The notes beneath the pieces are model-generated. The model had not been told where the DNA came from. It searched no databases and saw only the letters and a list, made by a program, of their open reading frames with translations. From positions 496,001-560,000 of the forward strand of contig NZ_ARQF01000021.1 in assembly GCF_000384815.1 (NCBI RefSeq): a stretch of 64,000 nt of DNA, given 5' to 3'. Within the stretch, counting starts at the first letter, position 1; every line of letters begins with the position of its first letter. A program made the position numbers and the translations under genes. Source of the stretch: Halodesulfovibrio aestuarii DSM 17919 = ATCC 29578 (lineage in GTDB: Bacteria > Desulfobacterota > Desulfovibrionia > Desulfovibrionales > Desulfovibrionaceae). This document shows, in pieces, positions 44,046-54,149 of the stretch.

Positions 44046-45589
44046 AAGCATTTCCTTACGGCTTTTGGCAAAGCATGAGCGATTTCTTGCGGTAGATTCC
44101 CTCTTTGCGGGAATTCATTTTCAAGAAATTCTCCAGCTAGCCCATGTTGATAGACGCCAAGACAGGCAGCTTCCCGTGCCGGAACTCCTTGAGCAAGGTG
44201 GGTTCCCAAAATTCCGGAAAGTACATCTCCAGATCCGGCAACTGCAAGTGCAGAAGTGCTGAATGGAGAGATGACCGTCGGCTTTCCTTGTTGCGCGATA
44301 CAACTTACTGCTCCTTTGAGGATAACAGTACCCTTGAATATGTCGGCAAGAAGGATTGCTGACCGAAGCCTGTTTACTTGAATTTCACTGATTGTTTTTT
44401 GACAGAGTCTTGCCATTTCACCCGGGTGGGGGGTGAGGATGTCATGTTCTGACAGTGATTGTAAAAGATTTTTATCTTCGGCAAGATGATAGAGAGCATC
44501 TGCATCAAATACCGTTGGTGGGCGGAGCAACGCAATCAGCTTTCGTAAAAACGTAGCTGCATCTTTAGAGCGTCCCATGCCGGGACCAATGATAATGCTG
44601 TCTGAATTTTCGATTGCCCGAATCAGAGTCTCGGGGACATGCATAGGCCATTCTTCTGTTGTACCAATGTCCAGTGTCAGAATTTCAGGTTGTCCTGCTT
44701 TGACTTCTTGAGTCAACAACGCTGGAGATGCAACAGTTACATAACCGGCACCGGAACGCATGGCTCCGAGTGCAGATAAGTTCGGCGCGCCGGTAAGTCC
44801 TTTTGAACCGCCAATAATCAACACTTTTCCTGCGGAGCCTTTATGCATTACTTCCAATGTAGGCCTACGCAAATTGAGCACTTTGTCTGTCATGATAAGA
44901 TGAGAAACAGGATGCATTTTTTGCACTTGTGCAGGGATTCCTATGGAGCGCACATACAGGTTTCCAACCCATTGAGAGGCTCCCGGCATAACAAGCCCGC
45001 ATTTAGCTGCTTCAAACGTCACCGTGGCATTGGCTCGAACTGCTATAGGGTCAGCAGTGCCAAGAGTGCCGTTTAAACCGGACGGGATGTCCAGTGCAAA
45101 CACAAAGGCTTTTTTACCCAGTGAATTGATGTGTTCAATGAGGCATATTTTATCAGAAGATAATGTGCCGCGCATACCCGTGCCGAGCAGGCCGTCTACA
45201 ATAATGTCAGGTTGTTCTGTGAGAAGAAGGCGTGAAGCATTCTTAGGCGTTAGCAACGCGTGCGAAGTGCCGATAGCTCTGGCCAGTTTGAAATGGTAAC
45301 CAGCTGTTTTATGGTACTCCCGTATCCGTTTTGTATGGAGAAGCAGAACATCTGCGCCAAGATTGTGCAGATGTCTGGCTACGGCGGCAGCATCGCCGCC
45401 GTTATTGCCGCTTCCCATAAATACAAGCACGCGTTTGTCTGTAATTGAACCCGTCAGCTCGAGAAGCACATGAAGTGCTTCCCGGCTGGCGTTTTCCATA
45501 AGAATTTCTTCACGGATACCGAAGGCAGTAATTGCTTGAGTATCCCAACTGCTTATTTCCGCCGGTGTCGGCAGGGGAAGGTATGTCAT
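44024..45589 (-). CDS. nnr: Bifunctional NAD(P)H-hydrate repair enzyme Nnr
   Basis: 521 residues. The N-terminal half is the YjeF_N epimerase (VFMGSGNNGGDAAAVARHL near 55; DIIVDGLLGTGMRG near 130) that interconverts the R and S forms of damaged NAD(P)H hydrate. The C-terminal half is the dehydratase (carbohydrate kinase-like fold) with IIIGPGMGRSKDA near 335, DADALYHL and AVAGSGDVLSGILG near 455. The two activities together restore NAD(P)H at the cost of ADP/ATP. It is in the same minus-strand group as acpS, a common neighbour. Confidence 0.95.
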   Translation of the reverse strand: MTYLPLPTPAEISSWDTQAITAFGIREEILMENASREALHVLLELTGSITDKRVLVFMGSGNNGGDAAAVARHLHNLGADVLLLHTKRIREYHKTAGYHFKLARAIGTSHALLTPKNASRLLLTEQPDIIVDGLLGTGMRGTLSSDKICLIEHINSLGKKAFVFALDIPSGLNGTLGTADPIAVRANATVTFEAAKCGLVMPGASQWVGNLYVRSIGIPAQVQKMHPVSHLIMTDKVLNLRRPTLEVMHKGSAGKVLIIGGSKGLTGAPNLSALGAMRSGAGYVTVASPALLTQEVKAGQPEILTLDIGTTEEWPMHVPETLIRAIENSDSIIIGPGMGRSKDAATFLRKLIALLRPPTVFDADALYHLAEDKNLLQSLSEHDILTPHPGEMARLCQKTISEIQVNRLRSAILLADIFKGTVILKGAVSCIAQQGKPTVISPFSTSALAVAGSGDVLSGILGTHLAQGVPAREAACLGVYQHGLAGEFLENEFPQRGNLPQEIAHALPKAVRKCLCSQPTT

Positions 45590-45615
45590 TGAGCCTCCGC
45601 TAAAGGCTATAGTGT

Positions 45616-45990
45616 CTATAAAGACTCAAGAATGACAACAGCAGAGGCTGTATCTCTGCCATGTGTTAAGCTGACATGGTACCGTGTTGCAGACAACGTG
45701 TCTGCAACTTCTGCTGCTTTGTTATGCAGTATCAAGATCGGTTTGCCGGAAGCTTCTGATTGTATTTCAATATCTTGAAATTGAATGCCCTGCGTGAATC
45801 CTGTTCCAAGCGCTTTCACTGCGGCTTCTTTTGCGGCGAAACGTGCTGCAAGATAGGCTACAGGATGCTTGGGTAGCGCCGCTTGTTCATTCGGATGCAG
45901 GATACGAGAAGTGAACCGGTCTCCATGTCGATCAAACGATTTTTCGATGCGGTCCAGTTCCGTTGTATCAATGCCAAGTCCGACAATCAC
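45616..45990 (-). CDS. acpS: Holo-[acyl-carrier-protein] synthase AcpS
   Basis: 124 residues, the normal size. It transfers 4'-phosphopantetheine from CoA to apo-ACP. The metal and CoA-binding motifs are [14 protein letters not shown] at 4-17 and [14 protein letters not shown] near 49-62; [15 protein letters not shown] closes the domain. It follows pdxJ by 19 bases. Confidence 0.95.
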   Translation of the reverse strand: MIVGLGIDTTELDRIEKSFDRHGDRFTSRILHPNEQAALPKHPVAYLAARFAAKEAAVKALGTGFTQGIQFQDIEIQSEASGKPILILHNKAAEVADTLSATRYHVSLTHGRDTASAVVILESL

Positions 45991-46009
45991 TTAATACTCC
46001 GCGGTGTTG

Positions 46010-46735
46010 TTACTCAGCAAACGTGCTGATGATTTCGTTCATTTCGCGCACAGCGCGATCCATACCGACAAGAACTGCACGGGATACAATGGAGTGTCCG
46101 ATAGAGTATTCAGAGATACCCGGAACATTCGCGAATTCGTATACATTGGTGTAGTTGAGGCCGTGGCCGAGGTTCACTTTAAGACCAATGCCTTTTGCAT
46201 ATGCTACACCTTTGATGATCTTGTCGCGTTCGAGCTGCATTTTTTCTGGAGTTTTTGCATCTGCAAAATGACCGGTGTGAAGCTCAATATATTCAGCACC
46301 ACAAGCGTGAGCTGCATCAATCTGCTTTTCACTTGCTTCAATGAACAGACTGGATTTAACGCCAGCTGCATGGAATGGTGCAAGGTAATCACGGAAAAAC
46401 TCTTCGCGTCCTGCTACTGCAAGACCACCTTCGGTTGTAAGTTCTTCGCGTTTCTCCGGTACAAGACAAATCATGTATGGATTAATGCGAAGTGCAATTT
46501 CATGCATTTCTTCAGTTGCAGCCATTTCAAAATGGAAACGGGTATTCAGACAACGGGATACCAGTTCAATATCACGATCCTGAACATGACGACGGTCTTC
46601 ACGAAGGTGCATAATAATGCCACGTGCTCCAGCAAGCTCTGCAAAATGTGCAGCAGTTACCGGTTCTGGCTCGATACCTAAACGTTGTTGCCTAAGAGTA
46701 GCAACATGATCAATATTAACGACTAAAACGGGCAT
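46010..46735 (-). CDS. pdxJ: Pyridoxine 5'-phosphate synthase PdxJ
   Basis: 241 residues forming a TIM barrel. It condenses 1-deoxyxylulose 5-phosphate with 3-amino-2-oxopropyl phosphate. Signature segments are [13 protein letters not shown] at 5-17, [14 protein letters not shown] near 40-53 and [12 protein letters not shown] near 191. GAGGAG precedes the ATG. First gene of the minus-strand group down to cimA; the divergent ugd gene lies across a 392-base gap. Confidence 0.96.
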   Translation of the reverse strand: MPVLVVNIDHVATLRQQRLGIEPEPVTAAHFAELAGARGIIMHLREDRRHVQDRDIELVSRCLNTRFHFEMAATEEMHEIALRINPYMICLVPEKREELTTEGGLAVAGREEFFRDYLAPFHAAGVKSSLFIEASEKQIDAAHACGAEYIELHTGHFADAKTPEKMQLERDKIIKGVAYAKGIGLKVNLGHGLNYTNVYEFANVPGISEYSIGHSIVSRAVLVGMDRAVREMNEIISTFAE

Positions 46736-47052
46736 ATCTTCTCCTCATATAAGTAAACCCATATGTATGTAATCACTTTATATAAAGTCTCGCGCAAAGA
46801 AAACATTGTTTTTGCGGACTCTAAAGAGGTTATACACTCTTTTACAATAAACTTCATGTCCAAAGTGTAGCAAACCTGTGCGAAACAAGTTTGACCACGT
46901 CTACTAACTGATTTTGCTAAACCGACGGACATGCATAAATCGCCTATCACTTGTGCAGACTAAGTTTGTTTTTGTTGGCTATTGCATAATATTTTTCTGC
47001 ACATAATTGACTGTTCAGATACAACTCAGTAAGGAGTGTGTCCATATTTACG
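46736..47052. other. Intergenic region between divergent pdxJ and ugd
   Basis: No gene is supported here; the short frame on the minus strand has no ribosome site and no family-like content. The region is AT-rich and should carry the divergent promoters. No clear operator was identified. Confidence 0.6.
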
Positions 47053-47096
47053 TGAAATATGAAATTACATGAAATATGAAATTACATGAAATATGA
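47053..47096. repeat. 17-bp tandem repeat before ugd
   Basis: TGAAATATGAAATTACA occurs twice head to tail (47053-47069, 47070-47086), followed by ten bases of a third copy. The repeat creates extra ATG codons upstream of ugd, one of them (47086) in frame. Confidence 0.9.
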
Positions 47097-47127
47097 CATC
47101 TCAGCAGGGATGAACTGGAGTTCTTTT

Positions 47128-48462
47128 ATGAACGTTTGTATTGTTGGTACAGGTTATGTCGGTTTGGTAAGCGCAGCATGTTTTGCAGAAATGGGGAATG
47201 CAATCACATGTGTTGATGTTAATCCAGACGTTGTTGAAATGCTTTCTGATGGCCGGGTTCATATTTGGGAACCGGGGTTGGAAGAGCTTGTACAGCGTAA
47301 CTACGCAGAAAAACGTCTCACATTCACAACAAGCCTGCAGGAAGGTATAGAGAAATGCGACGTGGTATTCATTACCGTTGGTACACCTTCCAGCGAAGAC
47401 GGATCTTGTGACCTTTGCTATGTTGAGCAGGTCGCACGTCAGATCGGTGCGGTAATGACTTCCCCGAAAATTATTGTTGATAAATCTACAGTGCCTGTTG
47501 GTACTGCTGATTTTGTTACTTCCCTTGTTCAGGAAGAACTTGATAAGCGCGGTGAATCAATTGATTTTGCAGTTGTTTCTAACCCTGAGTTCTTGAAAGA
47601 AGGCGATGCGGTTAATGACTTTATGAAGCCGGATCGCGTTATTGTCGGTACTGAGAACGCAAATGCTGCAGCTGTTCTTGGCGAACTGTATGCACCATTT
47701 GCCCGTAGTCGTGAAAAGCTGATCGTAATGGGTGTTCGCAGTGCTGAAATGACTAAATATGCAGCAAACTGCATGCTTGCAACCAAGATTTCTTTCATCA
47801 ATGAAGTAGCAAATATTTGTGAACGTGTTGGCGCGGATGTTCGTGACGTTCGTACCGGCATTGGTTCCGACCATCGCATCGGATATGAGTTTATCTATCC
47901 CGGTGTAGGGTATGGTGGTTCTTGTTTCCCTAAAGACGTTAAAGCGCTTATCCATACGGCGCATCAGTACGAGTACACTCCAGAGTTACTCGAAGCTGTG
48001 GATAACGTGAACAAGCGTCAGAAAAAACGTATGGCAGAGCGCCTTGTTGAATACTTTGAACCACAGGGTGGTGTTGAAGGAAAGACATTGGCTCTGTGGG
48101 GTATCGCTTTTAAAGCAAATACAGATGATACTCGTGAAGCTGCATCATTATCTATTATTGAAGAGCTTACTGCAAAAGGTATGCGTATTCGTGCATTTGA
48201 CCCTGTTGCAGGCGAAAAAGTGAAGGATCGTTTTGCTGACAACGACCTGGTAGAGATCGTTGATGAGCAATATGCTGCGCTTGATGGTGCACAGGCCCTG
48301 ATGGTTGTTACTGAGTGGCATCAGTTCCGTATACCTGACTTTGACCGTGTGAAGAAACAGCTCACCGCACCTATTCTGTTTGATGGACGTAACCTTTACA
48401 ATGCCGCGACAATGGCCGAGAAAGGGTTTGCGTACTTCTGCGTAGGTCGTAAAGCAGATTAG
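47128..48462 (+). CDS. ugd: UDP-glucose 6-dehydrogenase
   Basis: 444 residues. The Rossmann motif is VCIVGTGYVGLVSAACF at 3-19; the catalytic Cys lies in YGGSCFPKDVKAL near 260; the DKSTVPVGTA segment near 117 and a C-terminal UDP-binding domain complete it. It oxidises UDP-glucose twice to UDP-glucuronate for surface polysaccharides. The ATG at 47128 with GGAG 7 bases upstream is chosen; an in-frame ATG at 47086 arises inside the tandem repeat and is less likely. No polysaccharide cluster adjoins it here. Confidence 0.95.
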   Translation: MNVCIVGTGYVGLVSAACFAEMGNAITCVDVNPDVVEMLSDGRVHIWEPGLEELVQRNYAEKRLTFTTSLQEGIEKCDVVFITVGTPSSEDGSCDLCYVEQVARQIGAVMTSPKIIVDKSTVPVGTADFVTSLVQEELDKRGESIDFAVVSNPEFLKEGDAVNDFMKPDRVIVGTENANAAAVLGELYAPFARSREKLIVMGVRSAEMTKYAANCMLATKISFINEVANICERVGADVRDVRTGIGSDHRIGYEFIYPGVGYGGSCFPKDVKALIHTAHQYEYTPELLEAVDNVNKRQKKRMAERLVEYFEPQGGVEGKTLALWGIAFKANTDDTREAASLSIIEELTAKGMRIRAFDPVAGEKVKDRFADNDLVEIVDEQYAALDGAQALMVVTEWHQFRIPDFDRVKKQLTAPILFDGRNLYNAATMAEKGFAYFCVGRKAD

Positions 48463-48515
48463 AGAGCGCGTAGAGAAAGTCTTCTACGCCTGATGGGCAT
48501 AAAGCCTTAAGAAAA

Positions 48516-48560
48516 GAAAACCCCTGCCGATGAGAAATCAACGGCAGGGGTTTTCTTTAG
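48516..48560. terminator. Bidirectional terminator after ugd
   Basis: AGAAAACCCCTGCCG pairs with CGGCAGGGGTTTTCT over 15 bp, with T-rich sequence in both directions. It also ends the small minus-strand gene beyond it. Confidence 0.9.
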
Positions 48561-48568
48561 GGAAAGTC

Positions 48569-48796
48569 TTATAGTTGAGCAGTAGCGGCACAGCGCCTGC
48601 AAGATCTCAGTTGAAGTTCCTGTAGAATCAGTTTTTCATATTGCATTGAGTCCTGATTTTGTACAGGGGTGCCTTCTTTCAGAAAGCGTTCAAGAAATTG
48701 TGTTTCTTCCCAGAAGTCAAGAAGTTCCTCGTCGCCAAGTGATTTTATCTGCATAGCAAGAGGCGTGTCTTCGGGGAATGGTAAGATGTTCGCCAT
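48569..48796 (-). CDS. Small uncharacterised acidic protein
   Basis: 75 residues from MANILPFPEDTPLAM. It is acidic in the middle (SLGDEELLDFWEETQFLERF) and ends with a Cys pair (SCRRCAATAQL). No membrane segment or known domain is recognised. GAGGAG lies about 10 bases before the ATG. A longer frame from 48832 is possible but has no ribosome site. It is a single gene between a terminator and the divergent cheW promoter. Moderately supported as a real gene. Confidence 0.6.
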   Translation of the reverse strand: MANILPFPEDTPLAMQIKSLGDEELLDFWEETQFLERFLKEGTPVQNQDSMQYEKLILQELQLRSCRRCAATAQL

Positions 48797-48999
48797 CAAT
48801 TTGGTACTCCTCGCGGATAGCGTTGTACTCAATTGCTTTTGAGCGAAGTTATATTATCTAACACTCTCTTTTTTTACAACCGCTTTTATGAACAGTGGTA
48901 TCACACTGTAGTTGCTTTGGATTGTGAGAACAGGTATATGTCGTTTCACTTAATTTTTTCCCGTACTACGCTGCTCGGGAAAGCAAGGAGTTGTTCTGT

Positions 49000-49476
49000 A
49001 TGAATGAGCCTCAGAAGAAGCAGGATGACGAGCTGATGCAACTTGTCACCTTTAGTATAGGTGAAGAGGAATTTGGTGTTGATATCCTTAAGGTACAGGA
49101 AATTATCCGTACTATGGAAATCACTAAAGTGCCTAAAGCTCCGGATTTTGTTGAGGGGGTAATTAACCTTCGAGGGAAAGTGATTCCTATCATTGACCTG
49201 AGAAGGCGTTTCGGGCTTAGCTCCAAAGAGCATGACAAACATACCCGAATCATTGTAATCGAAATCAACAACATGATTGTCGGGTTTGTCGTCGATTCCG
49301 TGTCAGAAGTTCTGCGTATTCCAGCAGGCACGGTTGAACCGCCTCCGGCTGTTGTTGCAGGTATGGAATCTGAGTACATTAGTGGTGTTGGTAAGCTTCA
49401 GGATCGTCTGCTTATTTTGCTTGATCTTGATCGTCTGCTTTCTAATGATGATCTTGAGGTGCTCGGACAGATTTAG
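49000..49476 (+). CDS. cheW: Chemotaxis coupling protein CheW
   Basis: 158 residues made of one CheW domain. It links methyl-accepting receptors to the CheA kinase. Conserved parts are LVTFSIGEEEFGVDILKVQE, ITKVPKAPDFVEGVINLRGK and a C-terminal LLILLDLDRLLS. AAGGAG stands 9 bases before the ATG; an in-frame TTG directly beside the ribosome site is rejected. It is monocistronic, with a terminator after it; no other che genes are in the window. Confidence 0.95.
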   Translation: MNEPQKKQDDELMQLVTFSIGEEEFGVDILKVQEIIRTMEITKVPKAPDFVEGVINLRGKVIPIIDLRRRFGLSSKEHDKHTRIIVIEINNMIVGFVVDSVSEVLRIPAGTVEPPPAVVAGMESEYISGVGKLQDRLLILLDLDRLLSNDDLEVLGQI

Positions 49477-49524
49477 TTTTTCCTCGAGGATGTCATCGAA
49501 GATGTTTAACTTCTCTTGAAAAGC

Positions 49525-49563
49525 AAAAGCCGCCTGCCTTCCTAAAAGGGCCGGCGGCTTTTT
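49525..49563 (+). terminator. Terminator after cheW
   Basis: AAAAGCCGCC pairs with GGCGGCTTTT, with an inner part GCCTTCCTAAAAGGGC, and is followed by a T run. Confidence 0.88.
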
Positions 49564-49599
49564 CAGTTTATATATTCAATAATCCGGGAGCAGGGACGA

Positions 49600-52500
49600 G
49601 TGCTGTTTTCTGAAATAGTCAGAAAAATTCAGAATGAGAAGAATGCCGTTGTTCATGTTGCGCGCAGCGGGCCTGCAAGTCAGGCGCGATTAGCCCGTAC
49701 ATTACGTGACAGAGGCGAAAATGTGGTAGTGATCGCGCGTGATGCCAAAGAATTTGCAGAACTGAATGGACTGCTTCGGCTGTTCACTCCTGATTGCTCT
49801 CGAGGGGCTGCCTCATTAGCTACACCTCAATGGGACGATGAATGGATTACCATTCCACAGCATCCAGCAGGTACGTATGGTAAATCACGTTGGGCAACAA
49901 GAATGGCAAGCTTGTATGGGCTGGGCTTGAAGCGTGCTGCTCAGGGTGTATTGCTTTCTATCGATAACTTTTTGCCTGCACTGCCTCCTGAAGATATTTT
50001 TACCCATAATGAGTTATTACTTACAATCGGTGACGAAACAGGTCCGGATCTTATTATCGAGCAGGCTGTAGAATGGGGGTACACTCGCGTTCCTCTTGTA
50101 ACGCAGCCGGGTGAAATCGCTCTGCGTGGTGATATTCTGGATATTTTTTGTCCCGGTTTTACACTTCCAATCCGAATGGAATTTTTTGGCGATCTTCTTG
50201 AAGAAATTCGCCTTTTTGAACCAACCTCACAGCGTTCCCGGGGTAATATTCAAGAACTCGTGTTGCTTCCTGCTGCCCCCGTTGTGTTGAATGACTCCAA
50301 TATTGCGCAGGCTTCCGTTTGGTGGAAACAGTTAGAGGCAGAGGGCACGTTAGCTCATGGCCAGTCTTCCGCATTGCAACACGCAGCAGCAAATGGAGAT
50401 TATACATTCCTTCCGGGGTGTTTCTATAAAAAATCAAGTTTCTTGGAGAGTTGGCTTCCGAAGGACGCTGTCTATGTTCTGCCGTCAGAAGGTGGGATGA
50501 ATGAAGCGCTGGAAGTTTCTGAACGTTCATGGGAAGCATTTCTTGACGCGCAGGCTGAAGAATATGGAGTGCGCCAGCCCGTAAGTTGCGTGCTTCGTTC
50601 TACGGGCACTGCCGATGCTGTCTGGCAGCAAGTCCGGAGAATCCATTTTGAAGAATTAAAAATGGGTGTGGAATTACAAGGCGCTTCATTGCAGGAACGT
50701 AGCTATGGAGCCTTTCAGGATATTTTTCAGCGGCCGGAGGATGCGGAACGGCCATGGCATGCTCTTGTTAGTCATTTACGTGAATGGATGAAAGAGAAGC
50801 GTCAGGTTGTACTTAGTTTTGCTACAGATCGTAGTCGAACAAAATTTTTAACACTCGCAGAGCAAGACGGCTTGATGCCGCATATGTGCTACTCCCCGAG
50901 AGAACGGGGATTGTTTGCGCTGGTGTCCTCTTTCCGGCGCGGGATAGATCTTGAATGGGATAATATCCTGCTGCTCGGTGAAGATGTATTACAGCCTAAA
51001 GTTGAGCGGCAGGTGCGTACCCGTTCCGGTGCATTTTCTGGGCTAAAGGATTACGACGATCTAAAAGTAGGCGCGCATCTTGTTCATAGAGATTATGGTA
51101 TCGCTACATTCGGCGGCCTTCATCGTCTTGATCTGGGTGATGTCTCAAACGACTTTTTACTGCTGCAGTATGCAGGTGAAGATAAGCTATATCTTCCTGT
51201 AGACAGATTGTCTTTGATCCAGCTCTTTAAAGGGCCGGATGGTGCTGCGCCTGTTTTGGATAAGCTTGGCGGAGCCGCATGGCAGGCAAGTAAGTCCAAG
51301 GCACGGAAAGCTATTGAAAAAATTGCCCATGACATCATGGAGATGTATGCATGGCGCAGACTTGCTAAGGGCTTCACATATGGGCCGGTGAATGAACTGT
51401 ATCGTGAATTTGAAGCCTCATTTGGCTTTGAGGAGACTCCGGATCAGGCAAAAGCCATTCAGGATGTGCTGGATGATATGCAAAAGCCGGAGCCAATGGA
51501 CAGGCTTGTTTGTGGTGACGTTGGTTTTGGCAAAACTGAAGTTGCAATTCGCGCAGCTTTCCGTGCAGCCTGTGAAGGTAAGCAGGTTGCGTTGCTTTGT
51601 CCGACGACTGTTCTTGCTGAGCAGCATTATCAGACATTCAAAAGTCGCCTTTCACGATTCCCTGTACACATTGGCCTGTTAAGTCGTTTTGTAACCCGCA
51701 CTCGCCAAAAAGACGTACTTTCTGCTGCAGCACGCGGGCAAATTGATATTTTGATCGGTACACACCGTTTGTTGTCAGACGATGTAGATTTACCGAACTT
51801 GAGTCTTCTTATTTTGGATGAAGAACAACGTTTTGGTGTTCGTCATAAAGAAAAGTTGAAGAAACTGAAGCGTAATGTTGACGTACTAACGTTGACTGCG
51901 ACACCGATTCCACGAACACTTCAGTTATCCATGTCTGGAGTGCGCGAGCTTTCTGTTATTGAAACGGCACCTGTTGGTCGTAAACCTGTGCAGACAGCCC
52001 TTATAGAGCGTGAAGCGCAGGAACTGAAAGGTGTGCTTGAGCGCGAACTTGCCCGTGAAGGTCAGGTGTTCTGGGTATATAACCGTGTTGAAGGGCTGGA
52101 ACGTGTTGCAGAGTATGTGCGGGAGTTGGTTCCTCATGCCCGGATAGGGATGGCACACGGCAGAATGTCCGAGAAAAATCTGGAAGAGACCATGCATCAG
52201 TTCTGGCATGGTGAGCTTGATGTTCTTGTTTGTACCTCGATTGTTGAGTCAGGTCTTGATTTTCCTCGAGCAAATACACTTATCGTCGATCAGGCCCAGA
52301 TGTTCGGGCTAGGGCAGCTTTATCAGCTACGTGGTCGTGTTGGGCGTTCTGACAGACAAGCATATGCGGTTTTTGTTGTTAACAATCTGGACAAACTGCC
52401 AGCTCCGGCTCGCAAACGATTACGCATTATTCTGGAATTGGATTACCTTGGTGCCGGATTTAGGGTTGCCATGGAAGACTTGCGTCTGCGTGGTGCCGGC

Positions 52501-53061
52501 AACATCTTAGGCGAAGCACAATCCGGACAGATGGCGCGAGTTGGTCTTGATATGTATCTTGAAATGCTTGAGGCGGAAGTAAAACGCCTAAAGGGTGAAA
52601 AAGAAAATGTTGTAGTTGAAACGGAGATCAACCTCGGCATCAATGCACATATCCCTGAATCGTATATTCCAGATGGTAAAGAACGTCTGAAGTTCTACAA
52701 AGCTCTTTCGTCCGCAACAGATTCCGGTCATATGCAGGATGTCGAACTTGAAATACGTGATCGCTTTGGGGCGTTGCCGCCAGAGCTTATAAGCTTCCTC
52801 GGTGTACTTGAGTTCAAACGCTTTCTTATGGAGATTCAGGTACAGAGGGCAGATATTTTACGAGATAAAGTGCGTCTTACATGGGCAGAGAATGCGGACG
52901 CTGTTTCGCCTGCGCTGCTTGTAGGCTGGGTAAATGATAATACAGACAGAGCAAAGTTGGCTCCTCCCGCAACGCTTGAACTGCGCTTGAAAGGAACTGA
53001 TGATTTGCGTACACGTCTTGCTAAGCTTAAAAAAGAACTTGAACCGCTTGTAACTGCATAA
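49600..53061 (+). CDS. mfd: Transcription-repair coupling factor Mfd
   Basis: 1153 residues. The N-terminal UvrB-like module is followed by the RNA-polymerase interaction domain (HLVHRDYGIATFGGL near 490), the RecG-like translocase with Walker A VCGDVGFGKTEVA near 635 and the LDEEQRFGVRHKEKL motif near 745, and the C-terminal TRCF domain. It pushes stalled RNA polymerase off damage and recruits UvrA. The start is a GTG with GGGA nearby. It is followed closely by the two SurA-like genes and rodZ. Confidence 0.97.
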   Translation: MLFSEIVRKIQNEKNAVVHVARSGPASQARLARTLRDRGENVVVIARDAKEFAELNGLLRLFTPDCSRGAASLATPQWDDEWITIPQHPAGTYGKSRWATRMASLYGLGLKRAAQGVLLSIDNFLPALPPEDIFTHNELLLTIGDETGPDLIIEQAVEWGYTRVPLVTQPGEIALRGDILDIFCPGFTLPIRMEFFGDLLEEIRLFEPTSQRSRGNIQELVLLPAAPVVLNDSNIAQASVWWKQLEAEGTLAHGQSSALQHAAANGDYTFLPGCFYKKSSFLESWLPKDAVYVLPSEGGMNEALEVSERSWEAFLDAQAEEYGVRQPVSCVLRSTGTADAVWQQVRRIHFEELKMGVELQGASLQERSYGAFQDIFQRPEDAERPWHALVSHLREWMKEKRQVVLSFATDRSRTKFLTLAEQDGLMPHMCYSPRERGLFALVSSFRRGIDLEWDNILLLGEDVLQPKVERQVRTRSGAFSGLKDYDDLKVGAHLVHRDYGIATFGGLHRLDLGDVSNDFLLLQYAGEDKLYLPVDRLSLIQLFKGPDGAAPVLDKLGGAAWQASKSKARKAIEKIAHDIMEMYAWRRLAKGFTYGPVNELYREFEASFGFEETPDQAKAIQDVLDDMQKPEPMDRLVCGDVGFGKTEVAIRAAFRAACEGKQVALLCPTTVLAEQHYQTFKSRLSRFPVHIGLLSRFVTRTRQKDVLSAAARGQIDILIGTHRLLSDDVDLPNLSLLILDEEQRFGVRHKEKLKKLKRNVDVLTLTATPIPRTLQLSMSGVRELSVIETAPVGRKPVQTALIEREAQELKGVLERELAREGQVFWVYNRVEGLERVAEYVRELVPHARIGMAHGRMSEKNLEETMHQFWHGELDVLVCTSIVESGLDFPRANTLIVDQAQMFGLGQLYQLRGRVGRSDRQAYAVFVVNNLDKLPAPARKRLRIILELDYLGAGFRVAMEDLRLRGAGNILGEAQSGQMARVGLDMYLEMLEAEVKRLKGEKENVVVETEINLGINAHIPESYIPDGKERLKFYKALSSATDSGHMQDVELEIRDRFGALPPELISFLGVLEFKRFLMEIQVQRADILRDKVRLTWAENADAVSPALLVGWVNDNTDRAKLAPPATLELRLKGTDDLRTRLAKLKKELEPLVTA

Positions 53062-53070
53062 AGGTAACGA

Positions 53071-54096
53071 ATGCGTCGAATCATACTATTACTGATTCTT
53101 CTACTGGTTGTTGGCTGTACGCAACATCCAGAAGAGAGAGGGGTTGTGGCACGGGTCAATGGTAAGCCCATCTACTTGAAAGAGTTGGAAGCCCGCTATG
53201 ATCTGAATAATCTTGGATGGGTCTCCGGAGTAGTCCCTTCTGTTGAAGCCATGAGCACAGAGTACGGGAATGTTCTTTCGGAGCTTATCATTTATAAGCT
53301 TGTGGGCTTTGCATTGGAAAACGAAGGTCTGCATGTTTCTTCAGAAGATGTGCAAAAAGAAGAAGCTGCTATCAGGGCAGATTATCCTGACGATCTTTTT
53401 GAGCGCACCTTAACAGAAGAATACATTGATATAGCTGTCTGGCGATTGTTTTTGAAACGCCATCTAGAAATGAAATTGTTTTTTAATGAAGTGTTGCGCC
53501 CGAAAGTTTCCCTGACCTATCAGGAAGCCGAAAAGTACTATAAAGAGAATTTGTCTGAATTTTATATTCCGGAACGGGTGCATGTATTGCTTGTGCGCGG
53601 TAATGACAGAACAAGCGTACAACGATCTGCTCTTTTATTAGAAAAAGCTGAAGATTGGAAAACTGTTGCTGAATCGCTGTCGTCAGAAATTACAGTACGT
53701 GAACTAAAGCTTAAGAAGGACCGTTTGCCGGTTCAGTGGGCTTCTACGTTGCAGCGTATGACTCCAAAAAGCAGCAGTAATGTCTCCACCACGGCATATG
53801 GTTTTGAACAGCTTGTTTTGCTTGCTGTTATTCCAGAGAAGCTTCTTGGACCGTCTCAGGCATATTCTGTTATAGAGCGTGTGTTGATAGATAAGAAAAT
53901 GAATGAGGCATTTGTTGAATGGTTAGAAAAACAGGTTGCCTCTGCTAAAATTGAAGTGACTCCGCTTCTTTCAAAAAAATTAAGCGGAAAAGTGCATCAG
54001 GATGTTTCGTCTAACCCGTCACAGGCGCAGGAAGAGCTGCAGGAAGAACCTGACAGGGAACCTGAGTCGGAAGTTGGCAAAAGTTCTGATCCATAA
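53071..54096 (+). CDS. SurA/PrsA-like chaperone lipoprotein
   Basis: 341 residues. The first 16 are a lipoprotein signal ending LLVVGC (lipobox Cys 16). VARVNGKPIYLKELEARYD is the SurA-N-type start and the chain is largely helical, with a middle part PERVHVLLVRGNDRTSVQ that resembles a parvulin strand, but the active-site residues of a peptidyl-prolyl isomerase are not clear. The C-terminal 40 residues are acidic and low-complexity (EELQEEPDREPESE). It starts 9 bases after mfd. Probably a membrane-anchored periplasmic chaperone for outer-membrane proteins. Confidence 0.85.
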   Translation: MRRIILLLILLLVVGCTQHPEERGVVARVNGKPIYLKELEARYDLNNLGWVSGVVPSVEAMSTEYGNVLSELIIYKLVGFALENEGLHVSSEDVQKEEAAIRADYPDDLFERTLTEEYIDIAVWRLFLKRHLEMKLFFNEVLRPKVSLTYQEAEKYYKENLSEFYIPERVHVLLVRGNDRTSVQRSALLLEKAEDWKTVAESLSSEITVRELKLKKDRLPVQWASTLQRMTPKSSSNVSTTAYGFEQLVLLAVIPEKLLGPSQAYSVIERVLIDKKMNEAFVEWLEKQVASAKIEVTPLLSKKLSGKVHQDVSSNPSQAQEELQEEPDREPESEVGKSSDP

Positions 54097-54149
54097 ACTT
54101 GAAATAAAATAAGAAATTATTTTACATGGTTTTGTTGTGAATTAGTCGA

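Noticed and set aside
46004-46681. Long plus-strand frame of 225 codons opposite pdxJ
   Set aside because: It is antisense to a clear PdxJ gene, with Cys/Phe-rich content typical of a shadow frame.
46723-46950. 75-codon minus-strand frame upstream of pdxJ
   Set aside because: It overlaps the pdxJ start, has no ribosome site and no recognisable protein features.
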